Assembly (NCBI GenBank): GCA_003342895.1
Contig: PTFA01000192.1
Coordinates: 818,006 to 882,005 of the forward strand
DNA from: Casuarius casuarius
Taxonomy: Eukaryota; Chordata; Aves; Casuariiformes; Casuariidae
Direction of reading: 5' to 3'
DNA: 64,000 bases
Positions 11,758 to 21,560 of the stretch are shown here, one piece after another. The notes below the pieces were generated by a model. It made no database searches. It worked only from the letters and a program-made list of their open reading frames with translations, and had not been told where the DNA came from. How positions within the stretch are numbered: the stretch's first letter is position 1; every line of letters starts with the position of its first letter. The position numbers and the translations under genes are program-made.

Positions 11758-14700
11758 CTGCACACAGAGAGGCAGATAAGAACATGTTAGCGAGGGGAAG
11801 AGAGGGTGTGGGGGGCAGGGGAAGAAAGGGGGAAGGAGAGAGGGAAGGGATGAATGGAAAAGGAGCCTCCTTCCTGACCAATGGCAGGTGACATCAGCCT
11901 GCATTGAGTCTGCACATTCAACAAAGCAAGAAAGAGCATGGGCAAGCCCTCCCCTCAGAGGCTAAGGGAAGGCAGAGAACCACTGCAAGATATAATGGGA
12001 AAAGGAAAGAGGGCAGAGTAGAAAGGATGTCCAGACACACACCAGCATTTTAACAGCCTACACAGAGGCCAGCAAGACCCAGGAGCACCACCCAGATTCT
12101 CTGACATATCTCCCTGTCTCAGCCCCTGGTTGCCTCTGTGTTAGCAAAACATTCACCCAGCTGTGAGCTCACCTGCTTGTAAATGACGCACCCTGCTCAA
12201 AAGCCAAAAGCCCTGGCTCTTACAGACTCTCCTCAAACACCCCTACTATGGGAGTCAAAGGCGGTCCAAAACTGAGGTCTTCCCTGTACTGCACCTGCAA
12301 CACAGCCTGGGTGTGATTCTCTCCAAAACTCATCAATACTGCTTCAGGGAGAAGCTGCTCTCCCTCTCTCATACCCTTCTTCCTCTACTTGATAGTGAGG
12401 AAACCCAAACACCCCTCCACTTTCTCACTATAAAAACAATTTGCAACTGAACAGTCCCTCTTCCACACAAAACCCCACTTCTCCCCAACCCCCAGAGAGA
12501 GTTACAAAAATATATGGAGAGAGGAAGGAAGATGTTTCCTCCCCCTACCACTTTACCTGTACTGTACCCTGCTGTCCCAACCTGGACAAGGAATGTGTGC
12601 CCAAGATGATATTTCCTGGCTTCTGTCTCAGATATTGGGGTGTCTGCTCTCACCTTGGAAGGAGTCTATCCACCCCAACAGTAACTGGAATTCTGCATAG
12701 GCCACACATCAAGTGGAGAACAAAAATAATTTTACATTTCTCTAGCACCATTCATCCTTCAGGTCCTCAAGTACTTTAGAGAGACCAGCACTTCTAGGGA
12801 AGAACGTGCACACACATATTTGCCCTCTGCCATTATGCAACAGCGGGCTGCTCTGCGCTGGACCCATTGCTGTCTCACTGGATTTGGGCTACTGTTCAAG
12901 AACCCTCAGAAGGGAGAGGGGATAGCTTTGATTTCCCAAACATGCCCCTGTGTCCTGCCTAACACAGCCCAGGTAACAACTGCTCCTAGCAAGAAGCAGC
13001 ATGATTCCCTTAGCTACTACAAGCAGCACAAACACTGGTTTTCCGCTCTTCAAAAAGGCTACACCTTCAGAAGCTCAAATAATGCAGGGCAGAGTTTCCC
13101 TGGTAACTCAGTGCAACATGCACAACCCACAGCCACCCTGCACAAGACGCTGGTATCCCTCCCCCAAAATGGCATGGGAGGTGTCCAAGCACATTTGACA
13201 ACACTCATGCTGTCTACTCAGTGGGATCAGGCAGGTATTACTATCCCCACTTCCTCTCTCTCATCCCCCTTTCACATAGTTCTAAGACAAGAGACTTTAA
13301 AGAGGATGTGGGAAAGAAAGGGAAGACGAGGCAGAAGGAAAGCAATAGGAGTTTCTAATGGCATTCCTGAACGCTCCTCAGAGAGACACAGTAAAAGGAG
13401 TGCTGGTGTCTGAGTTTATCCACTGTCAAGCTCCTTTTGGCAGAGTAGCAGAACATGTGCTGGGATATGGACAGAGATGGAGTTCATCACTGTCACACCT
13501 GCATGTCACCTCTGCTGGAAGTCAACTGGAAAAGGGGAGTAACTTCCAGTAACTTCTACGTGTTTTCTAACACTTGAGGCATGTCACTGATATAAGACTA
13601 TAGAGAGGCAACAGCACCAGAGAAAAATTAAGTTACATTATATACCCAGACAAAAAAAGGACTTGCAGATAGGAGGGCCACAATGTGAGCCAGCTAGAGC
13701 TGCTCTGAACACCTGACCTAAACCACAATCCCAGGATGCAGCAAGCAAGGAGGAAGCACACAGAGCATCCTCCTCATGCCCCAGCACGCCACAATCAAGC
13801 AACGTCCAGCCTTACCTTCTTTGCTGGTGTGCTGCATGGCCTCCCAGTCCTCAGGGCCTTGCCTGTCTTCCAGACCCACCGCATCATTCAGAAAGAACTC
13901 ATGTCTGCAGTTTCGACTCTCCAGGCTTGTCATGCGTGGGAACTTCTTCCTTGACAGTCGCAGGTACTTCTGGTTTTTGCGTTGCTTTCTGAGAGAGAAT
14001 GGCAGGACCGTTCCCCCAGTCTTCTCTGAGAACTCTGCCTGCCCTGGCTTGGCCCCTGGCAGGCTGCTGTCTCCTCCTCCAAACCTCCGTGCAAGAGAGA
14101 AACAGAGCTTCTCCTTTCCCTTGTGTGCACTCCTCAAGTCCATGCCATACAGCCGCTGCCAAGACATGGATGCAGCAAGGGTCAAAACAGGAATCTGATA
14201 ATACAGTCAGGGCTCCCATCTGGGAGCCAGGAAACAGCCTCTATTCTTAGTTCAGTCCCTGAGCATCTAGGTGACCTAGGATAAGATGTGCTGCTTCTAC
14301 AACACTGCTTCTCTCACCTCTTCAACTGCATCTAAGCTCCTCCTAACATGTGCTTCCTGGGATCAGCTGCTTTGCATGGCAACAGTCAAAGCATGCTGGA
14401 ACTTCACTTCCATCCAACTACTACCTTTAACATGCTGAACAGTCCAAGCTCAGTTCAGTTTTAAAGAGCATGCAACCCAGGTAACCTGCAACCACTAAAG
14501 CCCAACTTTGTAAGATCCTAGTCTGCAGAGCAAGAGCTTTTCTCCCTCCTCCCCCTACCCTTTTTTCCCCCCTTTTAAACACAGGTTAGCTGGCTGTTCA
14601 ACCAACAGGTTAAAGCCACTCTGCCTACCCACTGACTTCATGTTATGTTAGCTTGTCACCTCCAAGCTTATTCATGCAAGAGCAAACAGTTCCTACCTTC

Positions 14701-17700
14701 CTGTGCGCAGAACAGCAGCACAACAGATAATGAGTTAGAAATACACAGGAGAAGAGCAAGAGGCTACCTGCAGTAGGAGGCGCTTTGGTTTGGGACCTCT
14801 TTTCCTGTACCCTGAAGCACGGTCTCTCTCTTCTCTGTGAAGAAGGAACAGAAATCAAACCAAGTACTACATACCACAGCACAAAGCCTTCTGCAGCACA
14901 GTTCTCTCATTGCCTCCATTAAAACCTAATGATGAGCGGTGTAGGCTTGGAAAACATCCCAGAACTGTTTCTTGTGGGAGTGAAAGCCTTGCAATAAGGG
15001 AATTTCTCTGACTCAAGGATGGGTTAGAGAAACTTATCACTTCTACCTCAATCCAGTCCAGCCCTGGCCCTGATTAAAACCTGTGACCAATTGCTCTTTG
15101 GCTAAATGCTCCTTGTGCTTAGTTTCATTTCCCGAACAGTGCCAGTGAGGGCTGCTTTAACTCTGTCTTGTCTGCCTTGGCCAAGAGCAAGGTACAGAGA
15201 TCAAGCTGGGCTCATTCCTATACATCCCATCCTTGATGGGAGTAGGGACAACGGGGCACTTTATGCACACTACAGAATAAAAACACTATTTCCTTCACTG
15301 TGTCTAGGAGAGAGAGAACATGCCCCCTTACTTTTCTTCATAAGCCACTACCAGGCGAGGGTCCAAGATATGATCCTCTGGCTCCCATGTGCTGTATCTG
15401 AAGAAAAACATGAGGAATATAAAGTAAACAAGGCTTTAATGAAACATTCTCTCTGCAGGCCTGCTACCAGGGCTGCTGAGGCCCTGGAAACTGTCTTTAC
15501 AAGGGTCAGTGGGGCCTGCCACAACATTGCTAGAGCTCTGAGGAATCTCAGCCATTCCCTCCCCAAAAACTTCCTGCCAGAAACCACCTCCCCTTCCCAA
15601 AACAGGCAGGGCCAAGCATCAAGCAGCTCTTTGTAAGAGAACAGGGCAGGCTTTCCTCCACAGGGCCCCCTTCACACTGTTCACAAAGCCTGTGCAGAGA
15701 TTCACAAACTGCTTCTAAGCAGATGCCTAAATAGGTCTCATTTGCAGCACTCTCGCAAATCCAGGAAAACGTGTGGAACAATGGGACTTGATCTGATACA
15801 ACTTTCTGGAAAATAGGTCTCTCTTAATTCAGAGTGCTCAAAGAGTAAGTATGTTTCCTCACCTGCATTATTAATTACCTCTAATCACTGGAGCTGAAAA
15901 TATTCATTTAAGAAGAGTTTAATTTTTTCTCCACTGATGCCTTTCAACTAAACATGTTTAGACCTGGGCCCTGAGGCAAGTTAATGGCAACTTTCCAGCT
16001 ACTCCTCCTCTTGCTGAACTCCCCCTGCAGGTTATTTCTGTCTAGTAGAGGTCATCAGTATTTCTGTACAGGAGCTGGATGGACCCATTTGCATTGTGGT
16101 TAGGGCTGAAGAAACTACTCAAAGTAAGCTTGATGCTCCAAAAGAAACCTGTGAACAATATCACTGTCCCATGTTCCTCCTTGACTGCATGACAGCTAAG
16201 ACAGGAGTCAGATGCTCAGGAAAGGGCTGAACCCATCTGGTAGGTGACGTTAAGAACTGTTCCCAAGGGACGCCGCTGCACTTAACATGAGGGAGGAGCA
16301 GCCCAAAACTCCCATTGTGGACAGTTTATTTCTAAGGAGTCATGTTCGACCAGAAAAGATGGGTGGCGCATCTCTATCAGGGAGATTCAAAGGCAAGAGA
16401 GCAAGTCTGAAACCCCAAATGCCCCAGAACATTCAATTTCCTGGCATCTGAGGTCCAGGGCCCAGAAGGCAGAGCTCCTCTCACCCCCGTGGAGGAGGGC
16501 CAGAGAGGGGTCAAGTGCAGGTGGGCAGTGGTGCGTTTGCATCAATGCCTCTGAACAGGGGAAAAGTAGTTTAGGAGGTTTACATTTTGGGGTGATGAGG
16601 TGCAGACTGCACGTGAGGGCATATGGATGGATGCATATATGTTTGTAGGGGAGGTGGTTTGGGAATACTTTCCTCCTTCCATCTGCCCATTAGACAGGAG
16701 GTAGGTACTGAAATACAAGACAGATCCTGGAGAATGGTTCTCAAAACTATGGTACAATTCTTTCACAAAAGGGAGAAAGGAGACCCCCCCCCAAATTCAA
16801 CTATCCCAAGGTGCACTGTACATCAGATGGTTAACAGCAGACACGTCTTCATAACCAGCTGATCCCTCCCTCATTGCCTGAGCCTACTGCAGCAATCTGA
16901 CTGTGAGCTGTCAAAGGAAAGATGCTATTTGAACAGAGGAAGGTTTCCTCCCAGCTGCAGGGATTTTGGCACTCATTCTACAAATGTAAGAAAAATAATA
17001 ATACTTAGGGAAAGGAGGGGGAAAACTTAAGATTGCTCTTCATGGGCAGGAGAAGAAAGGGGATTTGTTATTAAAAATACCAAAAAACAACAACAAAAAA
17101 CAACCTGGTGGGTGTTGCCTTTTTCTCTGCAGCTCAGTCCCTGGCTTCGCTGCAGTGGCAAAACACCGCATATAAAAAAAACATGGTTCAGTTTGCCACA
17201 CGCACGCACACACACACGCAGAGATATATATATACAGCACACACAGCCCAGGCTGCAGCAGAACTGCAGAGAGCAGGCACTGTGGAAAACATAGATCATA
17301 TGATCTTTCTTCCCCCTCCTCCTACTCCTCCTCTTCCCCCTCCCCTCTTAACGCCAACACAAGTTGTAAACAAGCTTGTAGCTAGAATCAGATTGTAACT
17401 CCTCCATTCCCTGAGTGTAGCAGTACAACCCAGAAATCTGGGGGATGGGGCATTAACAAGGATTTTCTGAATGTGGAAAATATCAAATACATAAGAAAGA
17501 AGCAAATTTCTGTCCTATCCTTGGCCCCCTCCATGAAACCCCCAATTGGAATCATGAGATAACAGGTACAGAGACTACAAAGAGCAATGCAACAAGGTTG
17601 GGGAGGGGAATAAAGAGAAATACGCGGGAAGAGGGAAAGGAATATGTTGGAAGACACGGATGCAAACAGCTTGTGGTGCTACATGCCATTGAAGGCACAT

Positions 17701-20700
17701 GCATGTTTAGAAACAAGGAACAGAGACCACTAGCAAGATGAAAGCAACTTGCACGCTCAAAGCATCTTGATTTTAAGCAAATCAAACTACTGAATTAACA
17801 GTTAAAAAAATCAGTGCTATTCATAGCTAATATTTGGAGGGTGGAGGGCGGGGGGAAGAGGGGAGGTTCTTGGACATGTCACAGCATCAAAAGGAAGGAA
17901 CCCTGACATCCCTCTTGCCCCCTGGGCAGAAGGCTGTGGGTTTTCATTCCCTAAACAGAGCTTCTGGTTCCCCCAGAGTTCCAAGGTGCAGGGCAAGGAA
18001 AGGCAGCAATAAGAACAAGGACTGCTCTGTCAGAAGAAACATTACACCATGCCTCAGTCCACCTTCTTGGCAAGTGACTGTACAAGAGAAAGATCTCAAT
18101 GCCTTTGAGGAAAGGAGAATGGGATAAATGTCAATAATCTGGCCAAACAGGGGATGGTGCCTCACAGACTACATTTCCCAGCCTCTAACAGTGATTAAAT
18201 TAGGCTTAGCTACTTAGGAGGCTGACATGGACCAAAAACTGACCAACATTGTATGGTAATTGATACTCAACAAGTGTACAAGATTAAACTGTGACAGTAG
18301 AATTTATAGTCAGGAACAAAGCCACCCTCTCCCACTACCACCAGAGAAGGGAAGCTGCTCATATTCATGCATGCCCCACAAGCACGAAGGTTAGGTGTGC
18401 AGAACACATTCCAACTGCTCAAACACCAGGTAAAATCTATCAGGACCACATCCTTGCAGGCCTTCCTTTGCAACTGCAAGGATGAACTAGTAAAACCAGA
18501 CCCCATTGCTTAGCATCATCCAATGCAACTACACAGGAAATTTAGCCATACCCAAGCACATTGTGCATGTACAGACACACACACAGTTACAAACAGAAAA
18601 GCAAAGACAGGTCCCCACATGGATTGACCAGGAGGCTGTTCTATTAGACTGCTAGTTAACACAGTAATATTCTACAGTTACCTAATCCTTTTAAACTCAA
18701 AGCACTTTACAAATAGCTTAGGCACAGAGCAACCACTTTTCTTCAGAAGCAGTTGCATTTTAATAAGGAAGAGAAGTAGCAGTAAACAAGGCACAGCAAT
18801 GCTACAAAAACTTTTTTTTCCCCAACATGGCAACCAAAGCAAAAGCAGAAAAGGCACTCAAAACAACAGAAGGTTTCAGAGAAGGAAATGAAGGTGCGGG
18901 GGTAATTTTCACGAGACTAAGATCCCCCCGGGGTTTGGTTAAAACTAGTAAATCTGAAACATTGCCCCTCTCCCTTTTGCAAACTGCAGAAGGGACACAG
19001 CAGGGCAACATGACAAGTCCACTGCCTTGTTACATATTACAAAAGACTGCATATAGCCCTAAAAATAAAGTGAGGTTCTTTTAGTGCTGATTCAGAAAAG
19101 TAAACCCCATTCTATATTCACAAGAATCAGGGTTTTCTGTAGAACTCATACTGAACTTGTATGGATTCATATCTAGAAAGTGTCTCAATGGAATATTTCA
19201 GCAGTGGCAAAAACCAGTCAGAACAGATTGGCACAGAATTTGCATCCCTCAGCTGCCAGTTTGGAAGTAGGTACGGAGTTCTGAGTTGTGGCTCTGTGTT
19301 TTTGTTTACAGTTGTTGAAATGAGGCACAAGATGTTACCCATTAAGAATGAGATGCTAAGCTGCAGAGATACAGTTAAAGCTACTACCAATTATTAAAGA
19401 AAAGATAAGTAAATCACAACTTACTTTGGGGGCCATCCTTTCCACTTCACCAGGTATTCTACTTTACCCTAAGGGTGGAAAAAGGAAGAAGAAAACAGGT
19501 GAACTCTGCAACCAAATATGGGCTACAGCAAGAGATGCAGCCAATCAACAGGACTAAACTCTGCAACTTGAAAAGCTCATTTCCCATCACTGTATTTTCA
19601 AAACAAAGCTACTTCCTCATTCAACTGTACTGGCTATAGGTTCTTTCCCAGAAAATGGGCACATAGTTCAAGCACTCTTAAATAACCCTATCATCAGCTT
19701 GGGATCACAGCTTTGCAGGAGCTAGCAGGCAGAACCCCCAAAGCCCACTGGAGAGCCTCTGCAACCACTCCTGCATTTACAGGCAATCCTACAAGAAGTC
19801 AGCATGCATAATGTGAGAGGGAGATATATGCCAGGAACAAGTGTCAGAGGAATCTGTTCAAGCAGAGAGAGGAAACACAAGATTTCAGAACCTATGAAGT
19901 GTCTCTGTGGCATGTTCCCTTCCAGTTGCTACATGCTCTACTCAAGCATGGTTCCATCCATCACAGTCACTCAACCTTTCGACCCAAATAAACAGCAATT
20001 CACAACTGAACTTCACAGTTATCCATTTATTTGTTCACTCTAAGTACAACACTAAAAAAAAAAAGTAGTAATTGGAAACCATGTTCAAGGGCCCCAGAGG
20101 AATGTGCACAACTAGTAAAATTTTTAATATTATACATAGAGACTTGTTAAACACTTCTCAAAGCACGGAAAAGGCCTGCCTGCATGCAGGACCACCTCTA
20201 GAGGGCCTGCTACTGCAGATGCAAAAATCTTTAAATGACAGCGCTGAAACCAAAGCACTGAACTACATGAGCCAGGCAACCAGTTTCATTTTCCTGAAGG
20301 GGGGTTCAGCTTTCAAATGTTTGAAAACACTATCCTATAAGGAACTTTCCACCAGAAGATCCCTATACACTGTATGCTTATGGGTCAATCCTCATCATAC
20401 CCTGTGGAGATGGACACCATTTTTACAGCTAGGGAAACTGAGTCACTAAGCTCACAGCCAAATCTTTCAAAATCATCTCTTGATGTGGGGTACACAGTTT
20501 GTCATTGCCAGCACTGCTTTTTTGAGAAACTGAAAACCCCAACAATGAAAAACCCCAGGCTGTCCAAGCACCCCATCCACAGAGCCCCTCTGAAGCACCC
20601 ACCCACCTCACGAGCGACTACAGCCAACACGAGAGTCTCACACCCGCTAGCCCCAGGCACTGCACCTCAGCCCCTGACCCCGCTCTCTCCCTGCCCTCCA

Positions 20701-21156
20701 AGCCCCAGGCCACGCTTCTCCCCGGGCCCCGAGCAGGTGTCACACCTGCTCTGCACCTCCTCCCTCACCGCCCGCAGCACCGGGGCTGCTCGGGACAGCG
20801 CCTGGTCAACGGCGGCGCGGGGAGAGGCGACACGCAGGTCCCCCTCAGCCTCACCAAAAAAAGCCCCGTTACTTCAAGGGAGGGAGGAAAAACGCAGGAT
20901 CGCCGTGCGCGCGCCCACCACGCCCCCCCGCCCGCAGCACCGGCCCGCACCGGCCGGCAGGCTGCCGTGCGTGCGTCGCGTGTCGCGGAGCGTGTCTCCC
21001 CTCCCCGCCTCCCCCTCCCCTCCGTGACGGCGCCCGCCCGGCGGAGGGCGGCAGGTGGCCCCGCCGGGGCGCCCCGCCGCTGCCCACCTTCCGCACGCGC
21101 TTCTTCCGGATGCTCTCCACGGCGAACACCTGCTCCCCGATGGCCGACAGCTCCAT
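11609..21156 (-). CDS. CBX7: Chromobox protein CBX7, Polycomb PRC1 chromatin reader (six coding exons)
   Basis: CBX7 is the chromodomain subunit of canonical Polycomb repressive complex 1. In the nucleus it binds H3K27me3 through the chromodomain and RING1A/B through the C-terminal Pc box, and it represses targets such as the INK4a/ARF locus (family knowledge). Six exons with GT-AG junctions join in frame: 21088-21156 (69 nt), 19425-19468 (44), 15332-15397 (66), 14768-14834 (67), 13816-14155 (340) and 11609-11757 (149). The total is 735 nt, or 244 aa plus stop; the human protein is 251 aa. The chromodomain spans about residues 8-62, with cage residues F11, W32 and W35 at the human positions. 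A basic, Lys/Arg-rich stretch follows at about residues 68-95. The Pc box is at about residues 210-243. The middle of exon 5 diverges most from mammals. The start is the only ATG in the visible 5' leader and gives the canonical MELSAIGEQVFAVES. The gene is syntenic with PDGFB upstream on the same strand. Confidence 0.97.
11758..13815 (-). other. CBX7: CBX7 intron 5
   Basis: The intron starts at a GTAAGG donor (13815 and below) and ends at the CAGCAG acceptor. It includes a 60-nt polypyrimidine tract close to exon 6 and MIR-like tail fragments near 12730-12780 and 13205-13275. A 197-codon plus-strand frame (12820-13413) has no resemblance to any family and looks like chance. Confidence 0.9.
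13816..14155 (-). CDS. CBX7: CBX7 coding exon 5 (variable middle region)
   Basis: This 340-nt exon starts after TTGGCAG and ends at G|GTAAGG. It begins RLYGMDLRSAHKGKEKLCFS and contains the conserved KYLRLSRKKFP block about two thirds of the way along. The rest (GGGDSSLPG..., and the E/D-rich end before TSKE) is poorly conserved, as usual for the CBX7 linker. Several open frames on the plus strand across this exon are antisense shadows. Confidence 0.96.
14768..14834 (-). CDS. CBX7: CBX7 coding exon 4 (basic linker)
   Basis: This 67-nt exon lies between a CACAG acceptor and a CTGCAG|GTAGCC donor. It encodes (K)EERDRASGYRKRGPKPKRL and then LLQ. The RKRGPKPKR run is the basic AT-hook-like segment after the chromodomain. 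In CBX proteins this segment contributes nucleic-acid binding and nuclear localisation (family knowledge). Residues here are nearly identical to mammals, in contrast with exon 5. Confidence 0.96.
14835..15331 (-). other. CBX7: CBX7 intron 3
   Basis: A 497-nt intron between a GTAAGG donor and a CACAG acceptor. Nothing else was recognised in it. The neighbouring intron 4 (14156-14767) is also short and unremarkable. Confidence 0.9.
15332..15397 (-). CDS. CBX7: CBX7 coding exon 3 (chromodomain C-terminal part)
   Basis: This 66-nt exon lies between a CAG acceptor and a GTAAGG donor. It encodes (K)YSTWEPEDHILDPRLVVAYEE and the start of a Lys codon. It forms the end of the chromodomain, including the WEPE motif and the C-terminal helix. 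Compared with the human protein as I recall it, there is E to D after WEPE and M to V in the VMAYEEK segment; both changes are conservative. Confidence 0.96.
15398..19424 (-). other. CBX7: CBX7 intron 2
   Basis: An intron of about 4 kb from GTAAGT (exon 2 side) to CAG (exon 3 side). It holds a (CA)n/(TA)n microsatellite at 17196-17247, C-rich and G-rich runs near 17310-17345 and 17845-17865, and a possible SINE relic near 18665-18760. No alternative coding exon was recognised. Confidence 0.85.
17196..17247. repeat. CA/CG plus TA microsatellite
   Basis: An alternating purine-pyrimidine tract: CACGCACGCACACACACACG, then AGATATATATATACAG, then CACACACAG. It lies in CBX7 intron 2 and is likely length-variable. 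Confidence 0.85.
19425..19468 (-). CDS. CBX7: CBX7 coding exon 2 (chromodomain core)
   Basis: This 44-nt micro-exon is too short to stand out as an open frame. On the minus strand it follows a TTAG acceptor, encodes GKVEYLVKWKGWPP plus two bases of the next Lys codon, and ends at a GTAAGT donor. It supplies W32 and W35 of the aromatic cage. Phase 0 in and phase 2 out match exons 1 and 3 exactly. Confidence 0.96.
19469..21087 (-). other. CBX7: CBX7 intron 1
   Basis: An intron of about 1.6 kb from the GTGGGC donor to the TTAG acceptor. Its 5' half (20600-21087) lies inside the promoter CpG island. Near 20395-20450 there is a sequence resembling the 'ttttacag...gaaactgag' core of an antisense MIR. 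The large open frames across 20374-21027 and on the opposite strand come from the GC-rich composition. Confidence 0.85.
20395..20450 (-). repeat. MIR-like SINE fragment
   Basis: The motif 'ccatttttacagctaggg' followed by 'aaactgagtcactaagctca' resembles the conserved centre of MIR elements in reverse orientation. It is only a fragment. Confidence 0.35.
21088..21156 (-). CDS. CBX7: CBX7 coding exon 1 (chromodomain start)
   Basis: This exon has 23 codons beginning MELSAIGEQVFAVESIRKKR and ending VRK at an AAG|GTGGGC donor. It carries the first chromodomain strand, including F11 of the methyl-lysine cage. The context before the ATG is T at -3 and G at +4, so the Kozak match is only partial. There is no other ATG between this start and the assembly gap at 21431, so initiation here is unambiguous. 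The exon lies inside a CpG island, and its reading frame stays open into intron 1, so any longer protein read through here is an artefact of missing the splice. Confidence 0.97.
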
Positions 21157-21430
21157 GCAGCGCGCAGCCCACGGGACACCACGACGAGGAAGAGCTACCG
21201 CCGGCGGCGGCCCCCGCGCCCGCTACAAGGGACCTGGCTTTTGCAACGCGGAGCGCGGGAGGCAGGGAGCGAGCGAGCCCCAACGAGAGGGCGGCGACGG
21301 GCTGCGGGCGCGGCGGTCGCCCACTGACGGCGGTTGGCGGCCGTTGCCCGCTCGCGCTCCCCCTCACACGCCCCCTCGCGCGCGGCCGCACCCCCCTCCC
21401 CCCGCCCCGCTTTAAAACCTGCGCAACGTT

Positions 21431-21495
21431 NNNNNNNNNNNNNNNNNNNNNNNNNNNNNNNNNNNNNNNNNNNNNNNNNNNNNNNNNNNNNNNNN
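21431..21495. other. Assembly gap (65 N)
   Basis: Unknown bases inside the CBX7 promoter island, immediately upstream of the TTTAAA/GC-box cluster. The true length of missing sequence is unknown; GC-rich promoters are commonly lost in short-read assemblies. Confidence 0.99.
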
Positions 21496-21560
21496 GCCCC
21501 CCCGCCGCCAAGGCCTGAGCCGCGAGCGACCGTTTTGCTCTGCTGGCTGGGGCACAAGTC

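Larger units (their letters stand above)
20620..21560 (-). promoter_or_regulatory. CBX7: CBX7 promoter CpG island
   Basis: This region has very high GC and frequent CpG around CBX7 exon 1 and just upstream. On the minus strand a TTTTAAAGC element at about 21410-21417 is followed by a GC-box cluster (GGGGCGGGG, about 21400-21409). That arrangement fits a core promoter with transcription starting about 200 nt upstream of the ATG. This start site is inferred. Confidence 0.75.

Noticed and set aside
12820..13413. 197-codon plus-strand open frame
   Set aside because: It lies inside CBX7 intron 5 on the opposite strand, has no recognisable motifs and ends without regulatory context. Treated as chance.
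13736..14250. Overlapping plus-strand frames across 13.7-14.2 kb
   Set aside because: They are antisense or shifted frames of CBX7 exon 5, which is fixed by its phase and homology.
20374..21518. Several long open frames on both strands around 20.4-21.5 kb
   Set aside because: They lie in the CBX7 promoter CpG island, where stop codons are rare; some even run through the N gap. Only the 69-nt CBX7 exon 1 frame is real.
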